From positions 1 to 64,000 of the forward strand of contig BAXG01000009.1 in assembly GCA_001310455.1 (NCBI GenBank): a stretch of 64,000 nucleotides of DNA, written 5' to 3'. The notes beneath the pieces are model-generated. The model was not told where the DNA came from. It saw nothing but the letters and a program-made list of their open reading frames with translations, and searched no databases. A program made the position numbers and the translations under genes. Shown piece after piece: positions 55,949 to 64,000 of this stretch (within the stretch, counting starts at the first letter, position 1; each line of letters starts with the position of its first letter). This DNA comes from Photobacterium sp. JCM 19050. GTDB lineage: Bacteria; Pseudomonadota; Gammaproteobacteria; Enterobacterales; Vibrionaceae.

Positions 55949-56449
55949 CTATTGCATTACAAAGTCGGTGAAAAGTACCCTTTCTACCACTTCTTTTTCC
56001 ACCACTTTTTTCAAAGCAGCTTTAACGGTATCCGCAGCCTGCTTACGCACTTCGAGTTGGCCGGGTGCCGTACGAAGTTGTTCAACTGTTGCTGCAGCAA
56101 GCGAGGTGAGCAAAGTGTGCTCAATCAGCGGCATATTATCCATTGCCAGTTGCTCGTTTTCATCACCACGCACCATTAGCTGGATTTTCACCTGAACCAT
56201 CCGCTGCCGCTTCTTGCCTGAAACGTTGAAAATAAAGGGTTCAGGTATATTGATATAGTTTGCAGGAAGAATCACTTCCTCTACCGGCTCAGCCTCAAGC
56301 GTCGCCATATCCGCCGAGTCATTTCCCATCAGAAAGAAAAAGGCGGCTCCACCACCTGCGCCGAGCAATATGACAACAGCGAGGATGATAATTATCAGCT
56401 TTTTCTTGCCACCACCCTGGGGTTGCTGTTCGTCATCGGTATCTGCCAT
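55949..56449 (-). CDS. fliL: Flagellar basal-body protein FliL
   Basis: Stator-associated membrane protein, 166 residues, intact, with one N-terminal helix (LIIIILAVVILLGAGGGAAFFFL) given here only to mark it, and the stomatin-like periplasmic domain (YINIPEPFIFNV, LPLIEH-type helix). It lies 7 bp before fliM. Confidence 0.95.
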   Translation of the reverse strand: MADTDDEQQPQGGGKKKLIIIILAVVILLGAGGGAAFFFLMGNDSADMATLEAEPVEEVILPANYINIPEPFIFNVSGKKRQRMVQVKIQLMVRGDENEQLAMDNMPLIEHTLLTSLAAATVEQLRTAPGQLEVRKQAADTVKAALKKVVEKEVVERVLFTDFVMQ

Positions 56450-56560
56450 AAATGTCTTCCTCTTTTCCTGATGTGCAAACGGTTTTTTAGCTTCTGGTTA
56501 AGTGTATGGTTAAATGCCGTTTTTTCCCATTCGATGTGCCGTCATTAACACAGAAACTTA

Positions 56561-58515
56561 TCAGGCGTAATAATCCACCCTGTCCCTTGAAGTCGATGCA
56601 TACCAGTTGGAGCCCGCCGGCAATTCATCAGAAACAGCGTCGGCAATGCCATTACCTCGGCCAGCTTCAGAACCCGAGCTGCCACTTCCCTGGTGCTGGG
56701 ATGCCATCTGTCCCTGCTGTTGAGACTGGTTTTGAAATTGTTGCTGAGCCTGGCGACCTGCATCTTGTTGGTCAACAGAGCTCTGTGCCAGTTGCAGACC
56801 CTGCTGGTTGAGCATTTCACGAAGGCGTGGCATTGCATGTTCAACAAGATCCCGAACATGGTGGCTGCTGACGGTAAACTGAACTGTTGCCTGGTCGTTA
56901 TTGATTCCCATCTTGATATGTATACGTCCCAGCTCGGGTGGGTCCAGCCTAATATCAACCTGCTTGAGGTTTTTCGACAGCATCACATTCACCCGATCTG
57001 CCAACTGGTTTGACGCCATTTCCGGGTCTTTATGCAACACCAAAGGAGGCTGAGTATTGGCCGTTTCGCCTTTCGCTTGCATGAGTGGAGATGAAAGCTG
57101 CGCACTGTATTGAGGTAGCCCGGCCTGGCCGAGTTCGCTTCCGGCCTTAAGTGCGGCTTTATCAGTATCACTTCCAGAAAGAGCCTGTAATGCACCTTCC
57201 ACTGTCTTGGCATTCCCGCCAGCAGCCATAATGCTACGGAGTTGCTCTGGTGTAAGCGTCGGAGCCTGGGTCGCCATACTCGTCAGGAGGTTTGCCTGAC
57301 TGAGCGGAGATGCATTCTGAAGGTTTGCTGTTTGCAGCGCGCCACTTGCCGTATCACTGGCAGTATTCGTGACAGCCCCCCATTGGAGCGTTTGGGCCAG
57401 CGAAACCGGCTGTTGGTCTGCTGACACTTTAGAAGCGGTATGGAGGTTTGAAAGCTCTCCCTTTACAAAAAGTTCTGCTTTTCCGGGCTCAGTAAGAACG
57501 GCTTGTGTAAGCGTGCCTCCACCTTGATGCTGAATACCCTGAACGTCATCGGTCGTAGTTTGGGATGCGCCTTGAGTCAACGCTGAAGGCTGTAACGGGT
57601 TGCCTGCGACAGTAACAGTTGCCCCGACATCTGAACCTGCTGTGTTCTTCTGCTCAGACTTGATATTTTCTCGGCCGACAACGTGTGACACTCCGGATAC
57701 ACCGGCCATGAGCGCTTGGTCAGTACCGGATACAGAATCGCTCAGCTCACCCTCAGCCGTAAGTTCGTCACCCTTGCCTTCGTTTGTGCCTGTGCCAATT
57801 TTTCCGACAACGACATCCGGGTCTGTCGCAGCAGACTCTCCATCAAGATCAACCACCTGTATAAGGTTGCCGTTTGCATCAAAAACAAGCTCAGCATCGC
57901 CACGATCTCCGGCTTTCGCCAACGCTAACGTCGCTTCTTGCGTGCTTATCTTATGCTGCGGCAAGGTTTTGCCATCCTTGCCTACAACGCGACCCTCTAC
58001 AGGAGAATCGTTTGACACCGAGGGTTTGAGTACCGTACTGGCATGATCGAGGTCTTTAAGGAGCGCCCCTCCCTCGGCTGCAACACTTTCAAGGGAGTCT
58101 TCAAATGCTGTCCCCTCTGATTTGACGGAAAGCTCTTCATTTGTGTCATTCGTTGACTGTTTCAACTTCGACAGTTTTTCAGTGTCACCGGGCAATTGCA
58201 TGCCCTGTTCCACCGACAGTTCACCTTCCTGGCCGGCCGAATCAGTGTTCGCGCTGATGGCTTCTCCGCTTTCACTGGCGTCTGTCAGGGAGACGTCATC
58301 ACCTTTTACTTCAACCTCTCCAGACTCGGCCTCACCGGCTTTTGTTTCAGCCTGAAGCTGTTTTTCCGAAGTCGTTTTTTTGACGTCCGAGAACTCTGCC
58401 AGTTTCGCTGAGAATCCGCTTCGGGCGTTCCTTCAGGAACGTCAGGTTTTGCCGGCTCGGCCGTTTTGGCTTTGCTGAATGCTTGTGGCATAAGACGAAT
58501 TTCAGATTGCGACAT
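56561..58515 (-). CDS. fliK: Flagellar hook-length control protein FliK (one frameshift)
   Basis: Molecular ruler controlling hook length. The N-terminus starts at 58515 (MSQSEIRLMPQAF); one indel near 58405 joins the long Ser/Thr/Gln/Asp-rich ruler region to the conserved C-terminal domain (LDPPELGRIHIKMGINND and VQFTVSSHHVRDLVEHAMPRLREML). The tail is Gln/Ser/Gly-rich. About 651 residues. It is the first gene after a sigma-54-like promoter and is followed by fliL. Confidence 0.93.
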
Positions 58516-58696
58516 AGTCTCTACCTGTTCTGGGTGAGTATTCCGTTCGGCTGAACCACCGGTAACTAACCTTGTTCATGCCGAGTCAACGCTTTGCAGG
58601 AAAATAAGCAATTATCACGCCATTGCGCAGAGAGGAAATCAGATAAGGAATTTAAATAAGGTAAGGTCGCGTTATATCAGTGATTTTTCACTACAA
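58516..58696. other. fliK-fliJ intergenic region
   Basis: 181 bp without a gene. It holds the sigma-54-like promoter of fliK; otherwise AT-rich sequence with no clear terminator after fliJ, so read-through from fliJ is possible. Confidence 0.5.
58608..58622 (-). promoter_or_regulatory. Sigma-54 promoter candidate upstream of fliK
   Basis: On the minus strand TGGCGTG-ATAA-TTGC differs from the RpoN consensus TGGCACG-N4-TTGC by two bases. The predicted start is near 58596, about 80 bp before the fliK ATG. Class III flagellar operons of vibrios are RpoN-dependent. Confidence 0.7.
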
Positions 58697-59137
58697 CTAG
58701 AACAGGCTTTCCCGTCGCGATGAGAGCGCGGCAAACTCATCCATCAACTTTTGCTCACGTTTTTCGGCCGCCATTGCCGCTTCTTTTTGACGCTTTTCTA
58801 TCAACCATTCAATCGATTTGCGTTGCTGACGACAAGCCATCCAATGCTGTCGGCTGTTTTCCAGGTTATCTTCGAATTGAGCCCCGGCGTTTCGCTGTTT
58901 AACCAGCGTTTCATCCAATTGGTTAATAAACTTGTTCAAGTGTCCATATGACGACGCCGTCAGTCCGCCCTTTCCGCGCTCAGTTAACTGGCGGAAATAT
59001 TCCAGCCGATAGTTTTCAATCTGACTCAATTGGATGCGGTAATTGTCCAGAGCCTGCTGGGCCGCTAACATCGCCTTGCGGGCATTCTCTTCATCATCAA
59101 CGGCTTTTTGTTGCAATAAGCTCATTGCGTCTGCCAT
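58697..59137 (-). CDS. fliJ: Flagellar export chaperone FliJ
   Basis: 146-residue, all-helical coiled-coil protein, intact, that couples the FliI ATPase to FlhA. Heptad-rich and Gln/Arg-rich throughout, with LSQIENYRLEYFRQL in the centre. It lies 6 bp after fliI. Confidence 0.93.
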   Translation of the reverse strand: MADAMSLLQQKAVDDEENARKAMLAAQQALDNYRIQLSQIENYRLEYFRQLTERGKGGLTASSYGHLNKFINQLDETLVKQRNAGAQFEDNLENSRQHWMACRQQRKSIEWLIEKRQKEAAMAAEKREQKLMDEFAALSSRRESLF

Positions 59138-59143
59138 TTTTCA

Positions 59144-60462
59144 TTACCCCTGCAGTGACGAGCGAAGCATGTTGATACACATCTGATAAGGCACGACATC
59201 TTTCATACCTTGCTGAAGGTACATATCCAACTTGGGTTTGAAAGTAAATGCCTGATCAATGCCCGGATCTGTCCCCGGTTTGTAAGCGCCGATAGCAACC
59301 AAGTCCTGGTTTTTTCGGCAGACTGACAGCACCTGGCGTACAGCTCTCGACATCAGCATATGCTCTTCATCCACAATTGCCGGCATCACACGGCTGACAG
59401 AGCGTTCCACATCTATGGCCGGATAATGACCGGCATCCGCCATTTCGCGCGACAGTACAATGTGTCCATCAAGAATGGCACGCGATGCATCCGCAATCGG
59501 ATCCTGGAGGTCGTCCCCCTCAGTCAGTACCGTGAAGAAAGCGGTTATCGAGCCTTGCCCTTCCCCACCGTTGCCTGCCCGTTCTACCAGGGCGGGTAAT
59601 TTGGCGAAGACTGAGGTGGATAACCCTTGGTTGCCGGTGGCTCGCCAACTGACAGTGCTATTTCACGCTGTGCCTGGGCAAAGCGGGTCAGTGAGTCCAT
59701 CAGCAACAGTACATCCAGACCTTGATCGCGGAAATATTCGGCTATCGTCAGAGCAGTCTGGCACCCTTTCAGGCGCATCAACGGCGAGGCATCTGCCGGT
59801 GCGGCTACAACAACAGAGCGAGCCCTGCCCTCTTCCCCAAGGATTTCATCAATAAATTCTTTAACTTCACGGCCACGCTCACCAATCAGACCAACCACGA
59901 CGACTTGAGCAGTGGTGCCTCGGGTCATCATCCCGAGCGTGACAGATTTACCAACACCTGAGCCGGCGAAAAGACCGATACGCTGGCCTTTCCCAACCGT
60001 AAGCAGGCCATTAATCGCCTTGATCCCAACATCAAGCGGCTCTGAAATGGGTTTTCTGGCAAGCGGGTTAATAGAGGGAACAACAAAGGGGGCTCGGTCA
60101 TCGGTGTAGATTTCCCCTTTGCCGTCGAGCGGGTTACCAACACCATCTATAACCCGGCCAAGCAATTGCGGGCCAACAGCAATACCGGATTCACCATGAA
60201 TTGGGGTGACCCTCGCCCCCGGCAACACGCCGGAAATTTGCTCGCTGGGCATCAGGAAAAGGCTTTCACCTGAAAATCCAACCACTTCAGCTTCCATAAA
60301 GCCATTCAGTGTTTCAACCTTGCACAAACTGCCAACCGGTGCCCGGCAACCGATGGCCTCAAGCGTCAGCCCGACTACCCGGCGCAACTTGCCGGATGCA
60401 ACAGGGCGTGGTGCAAGATTAGAGGTCTTCAGGCTGCGAAGCCGGCTCGTCAGGTTGCTCAT
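59144..60462 (-). CDS. fliI: Flagellum-specific ATP synthase FliI (one frameshift)
   Basis: Export ATPase related to F1 beta. Walker A at residues 166-172 (AGSGVGKS), Walker [19 protein letters not shown] and [11 protein letters not shown]. The frame breaks near 59615; [14 protein letters not shown] then continues, through the Arg-finger region [20 protein letters not shown]. About 439 residues. Its ATG lies 43 bp inside the fliH 3' end. Confidence 0.96.
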
Positions 60463-61259
60463 TAACGGTTTTATTTACCTGGTTATTGCCAATAAATTGT
60501 GTGAGAAGGGATTTGACCCGCTCTTCCATCCGGTAATCCACACTGGAATCTTCACTCACCAAATGGACATCCCCCCGGTTCAGGCAGGCTCAGAAATCAT
60601 TTTCCATTGACGGTCTGCGAGCCCCTCTTCGCCCAACGCATCCTGCACAACCTGGTAGTCTTCAGGATGGAGTGAAACTTTCACATGTCGATCTGCCATA
60701 GGCAAAGAGGCCACTGCCGCACGAACCGTTTCAAGTATGACCTGAGGATTGGTTGAAACCTCAACCGCGATCAACTCCCGGGTCAGGGCGACAACCACAT
60801 CAACAAGGGTGCTCTCTACTTCGCTGTCAACTGACTGCAACGGGACTGAAAGGTCTGCTGCGATTTTTTTGAGGGCTTCGCAGTGTTGCAAGATTTCTTC
60901 TTTTGCCGCTTCAAGCCCTTCAGAATGGCCTGCTTCCCGACCTCTTCATGGCCCTTGGCATAACCTTCTTCATGACCCGCTGATTTCCCTTCCTCATATC
61001 CGGCTTCACGTCCTTCCGTAAAGCCTTCTTCGTACCCGCTTTGCTGGATGGCTTCCAACTGGCTCGCAGTCAGAGGTGCTGGAGCCGGCTCTTCTTCGAT
61101 TTCATCGAAAGTTTCTGGATGCCATGACGGGTCGTAGTTCATTGCCGTCTGGCGGGGCGGTGCATTTTTTTCGTCGTAGTCCGGTAAAGACCAACGCTCT
61201 ACAACATCCTGTTCGTCGTTCTCCACACGGAGATATCCCCGTTTGCGATCCAGACTCAT
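60419..61259 (-). CDS. fliH: Flagellar export stator protein FliH (two frameshifts)
   Basis: Negative regulator of FliI. It has an acidic N-terminus and the FliH Gly-rich helical repeats ([21 protein letters not shown]), in which glycine-zipper positions recur every four residues. Frame breaks near 60930 and 60592; between them lies the conserved [14 protein letters not shown]. The C-terminus extends to 60419, overlapping fliI by 44 bp. About 280 residues. Confidence 0.92.
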
Positions 61260-61289
61260 AGAGCTCCCCTGCCAGCAAGGACAACAGGA

Positions 61290-62330
61290 TTACAGGAATT
61301 CATCTGCACCACCGCTGCTAAGCATAATTTCACCGGCATCAGACAGGCGTCGGGCAATAGAGAGAATCTCTTTCTGCGCGGCTTCCACGTCGGCAACCCG
61401 AATCGGTCCCATCGCCTCGAGGTCATCGTTAAGCATTTCAGCAGCGCGCTTGGACATATTGCGCAGGAACTTGTCGCGGAGGCCGTCGTCGGCGCCTTTC
61501 ATCGCCTTGAGCAGCACATCCTGAGGGATGTCGCGCAGCATAGTCTGGATGCCGCGATCGTCCACATCGGCCAGGTTTTCGAACACGAACATAAGATCCT
61601 GAATTTGTGCAGCCAGCTCTTCATCTCGCTCCCGGATACCATCCATAAGGGCACCTTCAAGCTGGTTGTCCATGTAGTTCATAATATCGGCTGCCGCCTT
61701 GAGACCACCAATCTTCGCAGCCTGAGCACCTGCCTGGCCGGCGAATTGTTTCTCCATGATCTCATTAAGTTCTTGCAATGCTGCAGGCTGGACTTCTTCC
61801 AGATTCGAGATACGCATCATCAGATCCAGTGCATCACGTTCGGCAAACTGGGTCAGAATTTCAGCAGACTGTTCAGGCTCTAAATAGGAGAGAACGATGG
61901 TCTGGATCTGCGGGTGTTCGTTGATAATGATGCTGGCAACCTGACGAGGCTCCATCCACTTAAGCGCTTCAAGGCCTTTGGAGCCACTTCCGAGAAGTAT
62001 CTGGTCAACCAAATTGTTGGCTTTGTCTTCACCCAGTGCAGCCACCAGCGCATTGCGGACAAAGTCTTCGCTGCCGAGTCCGATAGAGGTAAATCGCTGG
62101 ATTTCCTCAAGGAAAGTGCGGTGTACCGCAGCAACTTTTTCCTGGCTGAGATCAGTAAGGGTCGCCATCGCGCCCCCAACCTTTTGTACTTGCTTGGGTT
62201 CCAGATGGCGGATAATACTTGCCGCATCTTGCTCAGTCAGGCTCAGCAACAGGATGGATGCTTTTTCTACCCCTGTGAGTTTGCTGATGTCATAGGTTGC
62301 ACCATCAGCTTTTTCGTCATCACTTGCCAT
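61290..62330 (-). CDS. fliG: Flagellar motor switch protein FliG
   Basis: Torque-generating rotor protein, 346 residues, intact. Middle-domain motif EHPQIQTIVLSYLEPEQSAEIL, and the C-terminal charged helix (LLKAMKGADDGLRDKFLRNMSKRAAEML) that contacts the stator. Start ATG overlaps the fliF stop by 11 bp. Confidence 0.97.
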   Translation of the reverse strand: MASDDEKADGATYDISKLTGVEKASILLLSLTEQDAASIIRHLEPKQVQKVGGAMATLTDLSQEKVAAVHRTFLEEIQRFTSIGLGSEDFVRNALVAALGEDKANNLVDQILLGSGSKGLEALKWMEPRQVASIIINEHPQIQTIVLSYLEPEQSAEILTQFAERDALDLMMRISNLEEVQPAALQELNEIMEKQFAGQAGAQAAKIGGLKAAADIMNYMDNQLEGALMDGIRERDEELAAQIQDLMFVFENLADVDDRGIQTMLRDIPQDVLLKAMKGADDGLRDKFLRNMSKRAAEMLNDDLEAMGPIRVADVEAAQKEILSIARRLSDAGEIMLSSGGADEFL

Positions 62331-64000
62331 CTTCGCTCATCCAACTCTTCACTACCTGTGCAGCAAGATCCGGCTCATTTGCCACCAGAGCTCTCACCGC
62401 TTTCAGCAGGTCTTCATCTTTATGCAGGTCCGGCAGGTTGATATTGGAGCCGGTAAGGGCAAACGAGGAGTTTGTTCCATCCAGCTCACCACCGATAAGA
62501 CCGATGTCATCATCCGGCTGGAGAGGTTTGCCATCCGGGCCGAACAGTTCACCATTCGCGCCAACTGTCCCGGTCGTATCCTCATAAGGGTTGAGAAGTT
62601 TCTTAAGTGCGGCCGGACAAGAACCAGAACCACAACAATAATGACCAGAGCCGCAGCCAACCAGCGTACCCAGTCGTTGAAGTTTTCATGCTCCCAGATA
62701 GGCACATCACCTTCAGCCACTTTTTCAGGCTCAACAAAGGGAACCGCCACAACTTCCAGGACATCGCCACGAGCTCTGTCGTAGCCTAAACCACCCGCCA
62801 GCAACCGGCGGATTTTCTCAAGCTCAGCTTCGCCCAGCGGCGACTTGGTGACTGCACCGGTTTCAGGATTGGTGCTTTCAATGTAGTTCAGCGCAACCGA
62901 AACAGTCTGGCGGGCAATGGTGCCGGACTGCGCACGACGGTGGCTGATGGTTGTATCCAGCTCAAAGTTCCGGGTCGCCTCTCTGCTGACAGACTCAGCG
63001 CCGCCCAAGCCACCATTTTTAAGATCTTTCACATCTTCCGGAATCGCAGAATCAGAGGGAGGCTGGTTACTCAGCGCGCCGGCAATCCCCCCGACAGTGT
63101 CGCTGCTGTTGATATCTTCCCGGGTATACTCACTGCGCGTTGCTGGCGCTGCCGGATCGTAGCTCTTACGGGTTTCTTCCAGCGCGCTGAAGTCCATGCT
63201 GACATCAACCTGCGCAGTGTAGTTACCGATTCCCAGCACCGGAATCAGAATAGAATCTATCTTGTTGCGAAGCTGCTCTTCCTGCTGTCGCTCGAGTTCA
63301 TACTCTTTCCGGCGCACGGCAGATATCGGGTCCTGAGAACCGGAACTTAGGAGACGACCATGTTGGTCTGTTACGGTAACCCGGGTTGGTTTAAGACCGG
63401 GAACAGCGGAAGAAACCATATCAACAATGGAGTCCACCTCTTCCTGATCGAGGGTATTTGCACTGCGAACAGTAAGAAAGACAGTCGCGGAAGCTTCCTG
63501 GTTGTGACGGACAAAAACGCTTTGCTTTGGCATTGCGAGAAGCACCCGTGCTTTGGATACCTTGCGCATTTCTTCAATGGCAGACGCCAACTGCCGCTCG
63601 CGGCTCAGTTTGAGGCGCTCACGCTCTACCTGCTGGGAGACACCAAACCCCATGTCATTCAACAGGATTTGGTCACCTTCATCTGTCGGTTGTCCAAGCC
63701 CTGCGCGAGCCAGGTTGAGTTTGATGGCGTTGTATTCGTTGACCGGCACCCGGATGGTGTTGCCGTCAAGCTTGTACTCAATTTTGCTTTGGTCCAACTG
63801 ATCGAGTACAGGAATCAGCTCACTGGTTTCATAAGTACCGAGGGGGCGCATTTCCGGTTCCTGCACCCAGAAAAAGAGCATCACGATAAGGGCGAGACAG
63901 ATAGCAACCGCAAGCACCAGAACAACCTGACGAACCAAATCAAGACCACCAAGCAACCCGCCCGATGCAGCCTGCTCATTTTGATCCGGATTCTGAACGC
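62320..64000 (-). CDS. fliF: Flagellar M-ring protein FliF (5' end beyond window, one frameshift)
   Basis: MS-ring protein. First membrane helix (VVLVLAVAICLALIVMLFFWV region near 63880), periplasmic ring-building motifs (ELIPVLDQLDQSKIEYKL, SATVFLTVRSANTLDQEEV) and a second helix (WLAAALVIIVVVLVLV). The frame breaks near 62612; the cytoplasmic tail that binds FliG follows (DLLKAVRALVANEPDLAAQVV) and ends at 62320-62322. The start lies beyond position 64000; the frame is open to the edge. Confidence 0.95.

Overview
The window is a chromosomal segment of a gammaproteobacterium, most likely a member of the Vibrionaceae. The evidence is gene order plus family-specific genes: polar flagellar and chemotaxis genes carrying flhF/flhG and the polar chemotaxis genes parC/parP, a ccmABCDEFGHI block next to them, paired fadL genes behind an ECF sigma factor, and the fadI-fadJ pair. 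Base composition looks close to 50% GC, which would suit a genus such as Grimontia, Enterovibrio or Salinivibrio. The genus cannot be fixed from the sequence alone. No rRNA, tRNA, CRISPR array, prophage, integron or insertion sequence was seen.

Layout. 1-6486 (minus): fabB, pdxB, asd and the polar hub protein fimV. 6915-10619 (plus): mnmC (tRNA wobble modification), epmC (EF-P hydroxylation), yfcL and a TRIC-type channel gene. 10746-13455: aroC and smrB (minus), diverging from prmB (plus). 13531-19966: a small lipoprotein, sixA, an insulinase-family (M16) peptidase, a DUF4105 protein and a DUF3015 protein. 20156-28531 is a fatty-acid region: fadIJ (minus), then an ECF sigma factor, a DUF3379 membrane protein and two fadL genes (plus). 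28658-36488 (minus): mlaA and the complete cytochrome c maturation operon. 36598-37727 (plus): a FliK-like gene coupled to a stand-alone FlhB C-terminal-domain gene. 37788-64000 (minus): a large motility region running, in transcription order from the right edge, fliF-G-H-I-J, fliK-L-M-N-O-P-Q-R-flhB, then flhA-flhF-flhG-fliA-cheY-cheZ-cheA-cheB-parC-parP-cheW-DUF2802.

Main discovery. Between fadI and the ECF sigma gene there is an orphan minus-strand transcription unit: a near-consensus FNR box (TTGAT-N4-TTCAA), a TATAGT -10 element placed so the box is centred near -41, about 165 nt of non-coding sequence with pyrimidine-rich anti-Shine-Dalgarno stretches, and a strong intrinsic terminator with nine U. 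This is the architecture of an anaerobically induced Hfq-type small RNA and it resembles enterobacterial FnrS. A second candidate sRNA is the doubly hairpinned fabB 3' UTR, the position from which the Vibrio sRNA FarS is known to arise. FadR-like sites in front of fadIJ and fabB would tie these to lipid metabolism.

Data quality. About thirty conserved genes, including essential ones (asd, aroC, fliI, flhA, cheA), are interrupted by single-base frameshifts. Where I reconstructed the junctions, nearly all are explained by loss of one base, often from a short C or G run, with the conserved protein continuing in the next frame. This points to uncorrected sequencing deletions rather than gene decay. 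Coordinates below give the reconstructed full-length genes.
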